In this document: positions 33,944 to 41,317 of the stretch, in pieces
Layout of the letters: every line of letters starts with the position of its first letter
Numbering within the stretch: the first letter of the stretch is position 1
Source: an uncultured Pelagibacteraceae bacterium
GTDB taxonomy: Bacteria > Pseudomonadota > Alphaproteobacteria > Pelagibacterales > Pelagibacteraceae
DNA: 41,317 bases
NCBI GenBank assembly: GCA_902540235.1
Contig: CACBLI010000011.1
Span: forward strand, 1-41,317
Direction of reading: 5' to 3'
The notes under the pieces: model-generated
The model's input: the letters and a program-made list of their open reading frames with translations, nothing else
Database searches by the model: none
What the model was told of the DNA's origin: nothing
Program-made: the position numbers and the translations under genes

Positions 33944-35162
33944 AGAAATTGATCTAAGTTTAGATCGTATAAAAAATTTATGTGCAAAATTAGGTAATCC
34001 TCAGGATAAAATCAATGTTATCTCTGTTATTGGAACTAATGGAAAAAATTCAACTATTCAAGCCTGTTATGCAATCTTAAAAGAAGCTCAAATTAAGTGC
34101 AATGTTTATACAAGCCCACATATAAAAAAAATCAATGAGAGATTTGTCTTTAACAACCAAGAATTGTCTGATGACGAATTAGCTACTCTTTTCGAGAAAG
34201 TTGAGGAAATTAATGAAAATCAACCCATAACATTTTTTGAAATATTAACCGCATGTTTCTTCTACAAAGCCGCTGAATATCCAGATAATATTAATTTAGT
34301 CGAGTCTGGACTTTTTTTCAGATTTGATGCAACAAATATTTTAAAAAAAAACTTAGCTAGTATTATAACTTCAATTAGCAAAGATCACCTTGATTGGCTT
34401 CCAGGTTCTCAACAGACTATTAAAAGAATTGTATTTGAAAAAACCTCTTCCTTATTAGACTCAAGTATTATTGTAGCTAAACAAAATGATGAACCGACAA
34501 TGAGTTTAATAAAAAAAACTATTAAAAAAAATAAATCAAATAAAATTTATTATGATGAGGAATATTATTTCAAAAAAAATGAGGATAATTCGTTTTATTT
34601 CAAGGATGAAAAAGGTGGTTTAGAGTTGCCAAAACCTAACGTTTTGGGCCAATTTCAATTAGAAAACATTTCTACTGCAATAGCAACATTGCGACTGCTT
34701 AATTTATGTATTAAAGACAATCATATTAAAAATGGTATTCAAAAGATAAATAATCTTGGAAGACTTCAGCCTATTAAGGCCGGTAAGTTAAAAAATTTAG
34801 TAAAAAACAATCTATTTCTAATATCTGGTGACCATAATGAAGACGGAGCTAGAGTGTTGAATGAGTATCTTGGTAGTTTAAATTGTAATAAACATCTTAT
34901 AATTGGCATGATGGCCAATAAGGATCATGAGAAATATATTAGTTATTTTAAAAATATTTCTTCAATAACTACAGTTGATATTCCTAACCAACCTAATTCG
35001 ATCTCTGGTAAAAAATTAAAAGACAAATTTAATAATTTTTCAAATGTTAATTATAAAGAAAGTATTGAAGGAGCTATAAAGTCAAAAAAACTAAAAAACG
35101 GAGATTTATTGCTTATCACAGGATCACTTTATTTGTGTGGAGAGGTTTTAAATCTAAATTAG
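33897..35162 (+). CDS. folC: Dihydrofolate synthase / folylpolyglutamate synthase
   Basis: Adds glutamate to dihydropteroate and/or folate. 421 aa of the Mur-ligase fold. The start at ATG 33897 is supported by the family-like N-terminus (FQKLHPKEIDLSLDRI) even though it lies 47 bases inside accD. The P-loop reads GTNGKNS (46-52), where GTNGKGS is usual; lysine and serine are intact. SKDHLDWLPG and the C-terminal domain (SGDHNEDGA) fit. Stop overlaps that of convergent trxA by four bases. Confidence 0.93.
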   Translation: MKLQKILSRFQKLHPKEIDLSLDRIKNLCAKLGNPQDKINVISVIGTNGKNSTIQACYAILKEAQIKCNVYTSPHIKKINERFVFNNQELSDDELATLFEKVEEINENQPITFFEILTACFFYKAAEYPDNINLVESGLFFRFDATNILKKNLASIITSISKDHLDWLPGSQQTIKRIVFEKTSSLLDSSIIVAKQNDEPTMSLIKKTIKKNKSNKIYYDEEYYFKKNEDNSFYFKDEKGGLELPKPNVLGQFQLENISTAIATLRLLNLCIKDNHIKNGIQKINNLGRLQPIKAGKLKNLVKNNLFLISGDHNEDGARVLNEYLGSLNCNKHLIIGMMANKDHEKYISYFKNISSITTVDIPNQPNSISGKKLKDKFNNFSNVNYKESIEGAIKSKKLKNGDLLLITGSLYLCGEVLNLN

Positions 35163-35476
35163 ATATTTTTATCTAAAAATTCTTTCATGTGACTTTCTGG
35201 AACGCCACCTACTTTTCTGTCTACTTCTATACCTTTTTTATAAATAATTACCGTGGGAACACCTCTGATACCTGCAGCACTACCCGTATTAATTCCCCCA
35301 TCTTCAATATCAGCATAATAAAATCCGGCCTTACCTTTATATTCTCCAGCTAGTTTATCCATCACAGGTTTTAATGTTTTACAAGGTCCACACCAAGCAG
35401 CACTAAATTGAATTACAGATATATCTTCATTTTTGATTTTACTATCAAAATCTTCATCTTTAAAATCTATAAGCAT
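35159..35476 (-). CDS. trxA: Thioredoxin
   Basis: General cytoplasmic disulfide reductant. 105 aa with the active site W28-C29-G30-P31-C32 and the cis-proline segment RGVPTVIIYKKG. It lies 34 bases after the exonuclease I gene on the same strand. In many alphaproteobacteria trxA sits between folC and addA; here folC is convergent with trxA and addA is absent. Confidence 0.97.
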   Translation of the reverse strand: MLIDFKDEDFDSKIKNEDISVIQFSAAWCGPCKTLKPVMDKLAGEYKGKAGFYYADIEDGGINTGSAAGIRGVPTVIIYKKGIEVDRKVGGVPESHMKEFLDKNI

Positions 35477-35510
35477 AAAACCTTTCTAATTATAAGTTTA
35501 TATATGTCAA

Positions 35511-36947
35511 CTAGGCAATTTCATATTTTTTTTCAATCGACATTATAAATGCATTAATTTCATCTAATTTTTTTAATTCATTTTCATCATCTCTATTTGA
35601 AGCTTGATCTCTTAAATAATCAATTTCAGTATATGCCATATTTACAGTTTGCCATTTTTCTTTATTTTTACTTAGAATTCTTCTCGCTATCTCACTTTTA
35701 ATATTTTTATAAAGATCTGGTGGTAAAATTTGTGGTGCTTCTTGATAAATAATTTTTTGACCAAACCAGCAACATCTTTTATCTTGAAACCTATCAAGTA
35801 AACGTAACTTGTCTTCCCATGATGAACTGTGCCAAGTTTTAAATAATGCGGTATCCTTATTTGGTATAAATTTTTCATAAAGAGTTTCCTCAGGGAGTAA
35901 ATCCTCTTGGGTTTTCAATTGTTCTTTTTCTTCTGCAGCTTCTTTATTTATTATTTGGATATTTTTACAAAAATTTTCATTATTTCTAACTAATTGTGCC
36001 CTCTTTTTTAAAGTTTCTAAATCTAACTCTGTGTATGGTTTTTGTTTTAATGCAAATTCTTTATCTAAAATTACTGGAGCCTTATTCGTTTTTAAAACTC
36101 TCAAAGCTTTTGGACTAAATTTTTTTAATGTATCTCTTAACTGGTCCACTGATAAGTCTAGTAATGGCTCTGGGTCCCTCCTTAAATCCCAGAGATATCC
36201 CCAGGATGCATACGAAGGGTGAAAACATTGATTTGGGTGTAATGTACTCACTAAATACATCATATTTCTCCCCTTAACATTTTCAAAAATTGAATACACC
36301 CCATCACTTTTCAAAATTGTCTCAACACTTGATTTTGTTGATGTTTTTAAAAATGTTTGCCAATTTTCTTTATGTTTCTGCTTTATAATTCTTAATACTT
36401 TTAAGGAATTTTGAGCATCCACATAAGCTGTGTGGCTGGCAGATGTGTCAAAACCCTGCATTCTAGATAAAGATTCTAATGCAAGGCTTGGATTTCCTGC
36501 CTCTGTTAATTCTGTTTTTAAAGTCTCTGAATTTAAAGTTTGAGCCGCTCTAGCTATATGTAAACCATCGTGTTCACTATTGGGCGATGAGTGAGTAGCA
36601 TAGGGATACCGATTACCCTTAAAAAAATTAAAATGAAACATCCTTCGGTCAAAATTTAAATTTGACCATCCCATAAACATTGCTGGAGCACATTTTGAGA
36701 AAAAATTTTCAACAGCACCCAAGAAATCATAATGAGAATAATTCCCTTTAGTTAATAAATCAATACTAGTTGAATTAACAAGTAAAGCTTTTGCGCTTGG
36801 CACTTCGCCTTCCGGCATTCTGCCTCTAATATTAAGTTTTCCAATTTCTTTTAAATTTTTGTCGACTACAACAGCTCCTACTTCAATAATGGATCCCCAT
36901 ATTGTTGAGTTTGTAGTTTCAGTATCGTAGATTACAATTTTATCCAT
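35511..36947 (-). CDS. sbcB: Exodeoxyribonuclease I
   Basis: Single-strand-specific 3'-5' DNA exonuclease (DEDDh class). 478 aa, near the E. coli length of about 475. Catalytic residues are all visible: D8 and E10 (DTET), D100 (NLNFD), H172 and D177 (SHTAYVDA). After the exonuclease domain comes the SH3-like and helical exonuclease I C-terminal region (from about 200), with NMMYLVSTLHPNQCF and RRDPEPLLDLSVDQLRD. It starts three bases after the RecB-family nuclease gene, so the two are co-expressed. Confidence 0.92.
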   Translation of the reverse strand: MDKIVIYDTETTNSTIWGSIIEVGAVVVDKNLKEIGKLNIRGRMPEGEVPSAKALLVNSTSIDLLTKGNYSHYDFLGAVENFFSKCAPAMFMGWSNLNFDRRMFHFNFFKGNRYPYATHSSPNSEHDGLHIARAAQTLNSETLKTELTEAGNPSLALESLSRMQGFDTSASHTAYVDAQNSLKVLRIIKQKHKENWQTFLKTSTKSSVETILKSDGVYSIFENVKGRNMMYLVSTLHPNQCFHPSYASWGYLWDLRRDPEPLLDLSVDQLRDTLKKFSPKALRVLKTNKAPVILDKEFALKQKPYTELDLETLKKRAQLVRNNENFCKNIQIINKEAAEEKEQLKTQEDLLPEETLYEKFIPNKDTALFKTWHSSSWEDKLRLLDRFQDKRCCWFGQKIIYQEAPQILPPDLYKNIKSEIARRILSKNKEKWQTVNMAYTEIDYLRDQASNRDDENELKKLDEINAFIMSIEKKYEIA

Positions 36948-36950
36948 TTT

Positions 36951-37640
36951 TTAATAAACTAAATTATTCATTTCATTAAACTTTTTTAATCTTCCTAAAA
37001 ACAAATTTTGATATGTTATTAGTTCAGGTCCTTGGATTTTAAACTCTTGAAACAAATTATCCACTGTACAAACTAGAATAACACATGCATTAATATTTGA
37101 ATTATAAACAACATTATGTGCTAAAGAGTATGCAGCAGTTTGTAAAAACCAAGAATCTATGTACTCTGCTTTTTTTGGTTTGTTGGACTGTTTAAAATCA
37201 ATTATTGTTTCTTTTCCCTCATAAACACCCACGCAGTCTGCTGTGCCCGCATATCTCTTAGGGTAATGCATTGTGCACTCCACACCATATATTTCCTCTA
37301 ATCTGTTTGTTAAGCCTTTATCAATAATTTCTTTTGCCATTTTTTTAAATTGCTCATTGTCTTCAAAGAAACTTAAATTTTCTCTTCCCAAAAGAAAAGA
37401 CTCTAAATAGCCATGCATCTGTGAGCCTCTGCTACTTGCTGCTTTTGTAATAGCTTCAGCTTCTTTGTAACCAGTTCTTTCGCGCCAATTAGCCAAAGCT
37501 GCTTTATCTTCTTCGGACTTTGTTGCATCAAGTATTGAAGTCACACTAGGTAATTTAGCTTTACCTAAAACATATCTTCTTATTCCATCCTCTGTCGCTC
37601 TTGAACTTGTAGGATAGTTGTATTTTTTGTTCCAACGCAT
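36951..37640 (-). CDS. Stand-alone RecB-family (PD-(D/E)XK) nuclease, phage exonuclease-like
   Basis: A 229-residue nuclease from the ATG at 37640 (a longer frame to 37718 would overlap rmuC by 41 bases and adds residues unlike relatives). All RecB-family nuclease motifs are present: GSQMHGYLE (H76, E80), GTAD (D135), IIDFK (D148, K150) and QTAAY (Q167, Y171). The N-terminal part (NYPTSSRATEDG, LPSVTSILDATK, NWRERTGYKEAEAI) resembles small phage and cyanophage exonucleases rather than the C-terminus of AddA or AddB. No helicase motifs. It lies between rmuC (37 bases upstream) and sbcB (three bases downstream). Role in end processing is inference. Confidence 0.82.
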   Translation of the reverse strand: MRWNKKYNYPTSSRATEDGIRRYVLGKAKLPSVTSILDATKSEEDKAALANWRERTGYKEAEAITKAASSRGSQMHGYLESFLLGRENLSFFEDNEQFKKMAKEIIDKGLTNRLEEIYGVECTMHYPKRYAGTADCVGVYEGKETIIDFKQSNKPKKAEYIDSWFLQTAAYSLAHNVVYNSNINACVILVCTVDNLFQEFKIQGPELITYQNLFLGRLKKFNEMNNLVY

Positions 37641-37677
37641 GTGGTTTCTTATAGTCGGTATTATCTGAAAAAAGAAA

Positions 37678-38769
37678 TTATTTTTTAAGCTGTTTATTTC
37701 TCTCAACAAAACTCTCAACGTTCTCTGTCAGCATAGCTTTTTCAACTTGCTCGGGATCTTTAATATTTTCTAAAGTTCTAGTGATTGATCTAGCATCAGT
37801 TCCAAACTTATCAACTACACTCATGGCCTCTTCTAGCTTTTTTCTTAAAACTATAACGTTGTCAAAATGCTTTGCAAACCTTGTACTAATAGTTTTTAAG
37901 TGGTTATAAATTTCTGTAGCACCCTTTTGAACCTTAAGAGATTGAAATCCCATGTGTAAAGATTGTAAATAAGCTGAGAGAGTATTAGGGCCACAAATTA
38001 CTATTTTATATTTTTTCATTAATTCTTGGGTTAACAATTCTTTAGTGCTTGGATCTTGGTACTCAGTTAGTTCTTTATAAAGACTCTCTGTAGGAGCATA
38101 TACAATGGCAAAATCAGTTGTTTTTGGTGGAACAATATATTTTTCCATCACACTTTTTGCTTTGGCCTTAAATACGCTCGCCAATTTTGTCCTAGCATCT
38201 ATAACTGCTTTCTTATCATCAGCTTCATATGCATCTGTAATCGCTTTAAATTTTTCTACTGGAAAATGAGAGTCTACCGGTACTAAAACATCTCCTTGAA
38301 GCTTAATTGCAAATTCTACATTTTCATTAGTATCATCTTTCATTTTAACGTTAATCATGAATTGAGATGCTGGAAGTAAATCTTTTATTAAAGCATCTAA
38401 AGAATACTCAGCTAGAGTTCCATATTTTTTGACTCCTGCTAAAATTTTAGTAATACCTTCTTGACTTTGATTTAAGAGCCTTACTTGTTCATTAAAATTT
38501 CCAACCTTCTCATCAACTTTTGTAAGTGCCTCTGTCATATCTTTTGTAACCCCAGTTGATAAAGAGTTAAATGAGGTAGACATCGAACTTATAGATGTAT
38601 TTATTGTAGAGTTTAAGCTATCTTTTAATCTAATAATTTCCGCATTCAAATTGGCTATTTCATTAGTCTCATCAGCTCTGTTCTCTTTCTTAGACTTTAT
38701 GTTTAAATACAAAATAGCAAGGATTGCTCCAAACATTAAAATCAAAATTATTAATAAAATTGTGTCCAT
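37678..38769 (-). CDS. rmuC: DNA recombination protein RmuC
   Basis: RmuC-family protein, linked in E. coli to limiting recombination at inverted repeats; its predicted nuclease-like fold has no fixed biochemical role. 363 aa: an N-terminal membrane helix (about 4-23), a coiled-coil region to about residue 115, then the RmuC domain with VPVDSHFPVEKF and GPNTLSAYLQSLHMGFQ. First gene of the rmuC-nuclease-sbcB-trxA run. Family call is secure. Confidence 0.93.
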   Translation of the reverse strand: MDTILLIILILMFGAILAILYLNIKSKKENRADETNEIANLNAEIIRLKDSLNSTINTSISSMSTSFNSLSTGVTKDMTEALTKVDEKVGNFNEQVRLLNQSQEGITKILAGVKKYGTLAEYSLDALIKDLLPASQFMINVKMKDDTNENVEFAIKLQGDVLVPVDSHFPVEKFKAITDAYEADDKKAVIDARTKLASVFKAKAKSVMEKYIVPPKTTDFAIVYAPTESLYKELTEYQDPSTKELLTQELMKKYKIVICGPNTLSAYLQSLHMGFQSLKVQKGATEIYNHLKTISTRFAKHFDNVIVLRKKLEEAMSVVDKFGTDARSITRTLENIKDPEQVEKAMLTENVESFVERNKQLKK

Positions 38770-38799
38770 GATTCGTAACTTGCATTATAAGGGATTTTT

Positions 38800-38931
38800 A
38801 TGGAATTATATCTTATTTTGAAGATTATTTTTGGAATAGGGGTTTTGATATCTACTTATGCAATAATAAGAAATTTAGACATCATAAAAATTATTCTCAT
38901 ATACTTTAAAGATAAATTACTTGGAAAGTAA
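38800..38931 (+). CDS. Possible 43-residue membrane peptide
   Basis: ATG-to-TAA frame of 43 codons filling most of the 147-base gap between rmuC and hisG, on the opposite strand to both. The product is very hydrophobic: a likely membrane helix at about 3-23 (ILKIIFGIGVLISTYAII), a short polar turn (RNLD), a second hydrophobic amphipathic stretch, and a lysine-rich end (FKDKLLGK). AAGGGA stands five bases before the ATG, one of the better ribosome binding sites in the window. Its end overlaps the hisG stop by 15 bases. I do not recognise the family; it may be a chance frame. Confidence 0.4.
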   Translation: MELYLILKIIFGIGVLISTYAIIRNLDIIKIILIYFKDKLLGK

Positions 38932-39603
38932 TTTAATAAAGTTATTTAAACCTTTTTTTTTACTATTTTTTTTTGAGGTAAAAATACAAGCTTGAGATTT
39001 TAAGATTTCTCCATCTTTCAATATACGTAAGTTGTTTGCCCTAAGAGTTTCACCTGTGGATGTTATGTCTGTAATTAATTCAGCTGAACCAGTAAAAGGG
39101 TACGCCTCGGTTGCTCCTAAACTATCAATCAATTTAAATTGAGTAACACCTTTAGAAAAAAGAAAATCCCTAGTTAAATTTGGATACTTAGTTGCAACTC
39201 TTAATCTTTTTTTCTTTTTATCTCTAAATTCAAATGCTATTTCTTCTAGGTCAGCTATTGTTTGAACATCAATCCAAGGATCCGGTATAGCTACAACTAA
39301 ATAAGCTTTTCCAAAATTAAGTTTTTTGATAACATTTATTTTCTTTTGAGTATTTATCCCACTTTCTTTGAATAAATCAAAACCAGAAAAACCAATATCT
39401 AAAGAGCCATCTCCTAATCTTTCAATAATTTCCCTAGCATGCAAATACAAAATTTTTATATTTGATTTATTTTTTATTGAGCCTATCAGATCTCTTTCCC
39501 CTCGCTCAGAAATAAGCTTTAATTTTTTTTTTATAAAAATTTTTAAAACATCTTTTCTTAACCGTCCCTTACTTGGTATTCCTATATTTATTAAATTTTT
39601 CAT
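38917..39603 (-). CDS. hisG: ATP phosphoribosyltransferase, short form
   Basis: First step of histidine synthesis. At 228 aa it is the short HisG type, lacking the C-terminal regulatory domain and needing HisZ, which is encoded just upstream. Landmarks: GIPSKGRLRKD at the start, GFSGFDLFKESG, and the phosphate loop DITSTGETLRANNLRIL. Overlaps hisZ by four bases. Feedback inhibition by histidine is expected through HisZ (family knowledge). Confidence 0.95.
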   Translation of the reverse strand: MKNLINIGIPSKGRLRKDVLKIFIKKKLKLISERGERDLIGSIKNKSNIKILYLHAREIIERLGDGSLDIGFSGFDLFKESGINTQKKINVIKKLNFGKAYLVVAIPDPWIDVQTIADLEEIAFEFRDKKKKRLRVATKYPNLTRDFLFSKGVTQFKLIDSLGATEAYPFTGSAELITDITSTGETLRANNLRILKDGEILKSQACIFTSKKNSKKKGLNNFIKLLSK

Positions 39604-40658
39604 GATTGATAATTTAAGTTAAGGGCTGCTCCAACTGCTGGTATTTGTTTTTTTGAACCAAGATCAGAAATTAAATTGTCATAACGACCACCGTTACAAC
39701 AATTTATAATTTTTGACTTTGATTTGATGTCTATTTTAAAAACTATGCCAGTGTAATACTCTAATTGTCTACCAAAGGTGGCTGAGAAAACCACATCTAA
39801 TTTAGATATTTTGTTTTTTGAGATAGGAAAATATTTTTGATCAACAAAAAGGTTAATTTTATTCTTTTTAAAAAATTTATTTAACTCCTTTGCAGCTTTA
39901 TTTATTGGACATTTAATTTTTAAAAACTCTTTGATAATTTTCGATGTATTTCTCCCTTTACTTGCTCTTCTTGGATCCTTGATTTTTTTATCGAACCTTT
40001 CTAATATTTCTTTTAATGTTCTGCCTGCTACAATAGATGATTGATCATCTTTTAACATTTTTAAATATCGTCTTTTGTCAACTTCAACAATAGTTGGATC
40101 TACATCTGAATTTGTCTCTAATCTTTTCAATAAATCACTGAAATATTCCTCTCGCCAAAAATGTCTTGTTAGCCTTAATTTCCATCTCTTTGGTATATCT
40201 AATTTGGCTATTAGAAGATTAAAAATCTCTACATTGCCAATAGTGAGAGTGCCTGTAGAGTATTTTAAATTTTTTAGTGATTTTAATGATGTATTTATTA
40301 TTTCTTTGTCGTCATTTTTTTCATCTTTTGATCCTATAATCTCGAAACCAACTTGATTTCGAATAATTGAGTCCTTTTTATTTTGAGATTTTCTATAAGC
40401 CTGTCCACTATAAAATATTTTTTCTTTACCCTTTAAATTGTTCTCTAAATATCTAAGACAAGACGCAATGGTAAGGTCAGGTCTCAAACATAATTCATTA
40501 CCTGTCTGATCAATAAATGAAAAAATAAATTTTCTAAAACTCTCCCCAGACCTTTGAACTATATGACTAGTCTCAATAACTGATGGTAATCCAATATATT
40601 TAAAACCTTTAGACTGAACTGATCTAAGGATCTTATCAGATAAATTTTTTGATTTCAT
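39600..40658 (-). CDS. hisZ: ATP phosphoribosyltransferase regulatory subunit HisZ
   Basis: Histidyl-tRNA synthetase paralogue without charging activity; forms the active, regulated complex with short HisG. 352 aa with class II motif 2-like FSFIDQTGNELCLRPDLTIA and the late segment YYTGIVFKI followed by GGRYDNL. It lacks the anticodon-binding domain of true HisRS. Overlaps hisS by 23 bases and hisG by four: hisS-hisZ-hisG is a single unit, usual for alphaproteobacteria. Confidence 0.93.
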   Translation of the reverse strand: MKSKNLSDKILRSVQSKGFKYIGLPSVIETSHIVQRSGESFRKFIFSFIDQTGNELCLRPDLTIASCLRYLENNLKGKEKIFYSGQAYRKSQNKKDSIIRNQVGFEIIGSKDEKNDDKEIINTSLKSLKNLKYSTGTLTIGNVEIFNLLIAKLDIPKRWKLRLTRHFWREEYFSDLLKRLETNSDVDPTIVEVDKRRYLKMLKDDQSSIVAGRTLKEILERFDKKIKDPRRASKGRNTSKIIKEFLKIKCPINKAAKELNKFFKKNKINLFVDQKYFPISKNKISKLDVVFSATFGRQLEYYTGIVFKIDIKSKSKIINCCNGGRYDNLISDLGSKKQIPAVGAALNLNYQS

Positions 40659-41317
40659 TTATTAAATTTTCTTTCGGAAATGTAATTTGGTTATTCTCCC
40701 CTTTTGCCCCAAGTAGATTTTTTAATGTTATTTTATCATCTTTAAATTCATTCTCGCCGCAGATAAGAGCAACTGGGCATTCTCTTTTATTCGCGTAAGT
40801 AAGTTGTTTGCCTAGATTTTTTTTACTATCCAAAAATATTTCAGAATTTATATTATTTTGTCTTAAATCATCTAAAATTTCGTAATAATTTTTTAAATAT
40901 TTCTCATCCATCACACAAATAATAACTGGATTTTGTAAATCAATTTCAACTTGATTTAACTGCATCATTGCAAATAGCAATCTATCAACACCAATGCTCA
41001 CACCTGTTCCTGGAATATCTACACCCTTAAATCTTGAAATCAGTTTATTATATTGTCCACCTGAGCAAATACTTCCAATATCAACCTCCTTACCCTTAAT
41101 ATTTTTTGCTTTAAAATTCAGATTTGTTTCAACACAAAACCCATCATAATAATCTAGGCCTCTTACTATTGTGAAATTAGTTTTTACTTGATCAGAATAA
41201 TTTCCAAAATTCAATACTTCAAATAATTCTTCTAATTCTTTTATGCCCTCTTGGGTAGTAGGATTTTTAAAGTTTTCTTTTAGTTCCCTTAAATCTTTAA
41301 TCTTTAAAAAATTTAAG
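40636..41317 (-). CDS. hisS: Histidyl-tRNA synthetase, C-terminal part (window end)
   Basis: About 227 C-terminal residues of HisRS; the frame stays open to the last base, so the start is outside the window and the TTG at 41214 is internal. Visible: the HisA histidine-binding motif TIVRGLDYYDGFCVE, the GSICSGGQYNKLI and GVSIGVDRLL (motif 3) segments, and the anticodon-binding domain from about 40636-40930. First gene of the hisS-hisZ-hisG operon as far as seen. Confidence 0.95.
   Translation of the reverse strand, partial: LNFLKIKDLRELKENFKNPTTQEGIKELEELFEVLNFGNYSDQVKTNFTIVRGLDYYDGFCVETNLNFKAKNIKGKEVDIGSICSGGQYNKLISRFKGVDIPGTGVSIGVDRLLFAMMQLNQVEIDLQNPVIICVMDEKYLKNYYEILDDLRQNNINSEIFLDSKKNLGKQLTYANKRECPVALICGENEFKDDKITLKNLLGAKGENNQITFPKENLINEIKKFI

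Noticed and set aside
36951..37718. Reading the RecB-family nuclease as a remnant of addA or addB
   Set aside because: The N-terminal part resembles small phage exonucleases and there are no helicase motifs or degenerate frames around it; replacement fits better than decay, though I cannot run the search that would decide.

Overview
The window is very AT-rich (by eye well under one third G+C), almost wholly coding, and carries lysine-, asparagine- and isoleucine-rich versions of standard housekeeping proteins. Several gene families and gene orders are alphaproteobacterial: GcrA, DUF4167, DUF1178, the cycM/kdsB/pheA neighbourhood, ubiG divergent from lysC, aroA-cmk-rpsA-ihfB, trpF-trpB-trpA-accD-folC-trxA, and hisS-hisZ-hisG with a short-form HisG. 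With the streamlining (gaps of a few bases, many overlapping genes, no insertion sequences, prophage or CRISPR), this points to a free-living marine alphaproteobacterium of the Pelagibacterales (SAR11) type. That placement is inference; no rRNA lies in the window.

Layout. 1-804: 3' part of an M23 peptidase gene cut by the window edge. 811-5446 (minus): lysC-ispG-prfA-prmC-DUF4167, a tight operon. 5511-6239: ubiG, divergent from lysC. 6236-8006 (minus): argJ and a DUF1178 gene. 8072-10636: secA. 10631-11734 (minus): accA with an unusual C-terminal membrane segment. 11905-14061: malate synthase G. 14048-18367 (minus): kdsB-pheA, then the SRP RNA gene, then dnaX-ybaB-recR. 18477-19019: membrane-anchored cytochrome c. 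19011-21108 (minus): argD-argF. 21284-21778: gcrA. 21785-22744 (minus): an NDUFA9-like epimerase. 22761-35162 (plus): fourteen genes with no gap above 21 bases (RNase D-like, kdsD, lptC, lptB, aroA, cmk, rpsA, ihfB, pyrF, trpF, trpB, trpA, accD, folC). 35159-38769 (minus): rmuC, a RecB-family nuclease, exonuclease I and trxA. 38800-38931: a possible 43-residue membrane peptide. 38917-41317 (minus): hisS (cut by the window end)-hisZ-hisG.

Functionally the window covers amino-acid synthesis (Lys/Thr/Met entry, Arg, aromatic, Trp, His), lipid and envelope work (AccA, AccD, KdsB, KdsD, LptB, LptC, IspG, SecA), translation and replication (RF1, PrmC, S1, DnaX, HisRS, SRP RNA), DNA repair (RecR, exonuclease I, RmuC, RecB-like nuclease) and the glyoxylate branch (malate synthase G).

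No conspicuous new mobile or defence system is visible. The best leads are: (i) a three-nuclease cluster where many alphaproteobacteria keep addAB; (ii) a trpFBA set whose TrpB lacks several otherwise near-invariant active-site residues and whose TrpA/TrpB have lost both sides of a known inter-subunit salt bridge; (iii) a cytidylate kinase without the P-loop lysine; (iv) an AccA with a C-terminal membrane segment; (v) an SRP RNA whose apical loop is not GGAA. No gene-free stretch exceeds 300 bases; the largest are 170-175 bases, upstream of glcB and of gcrA.
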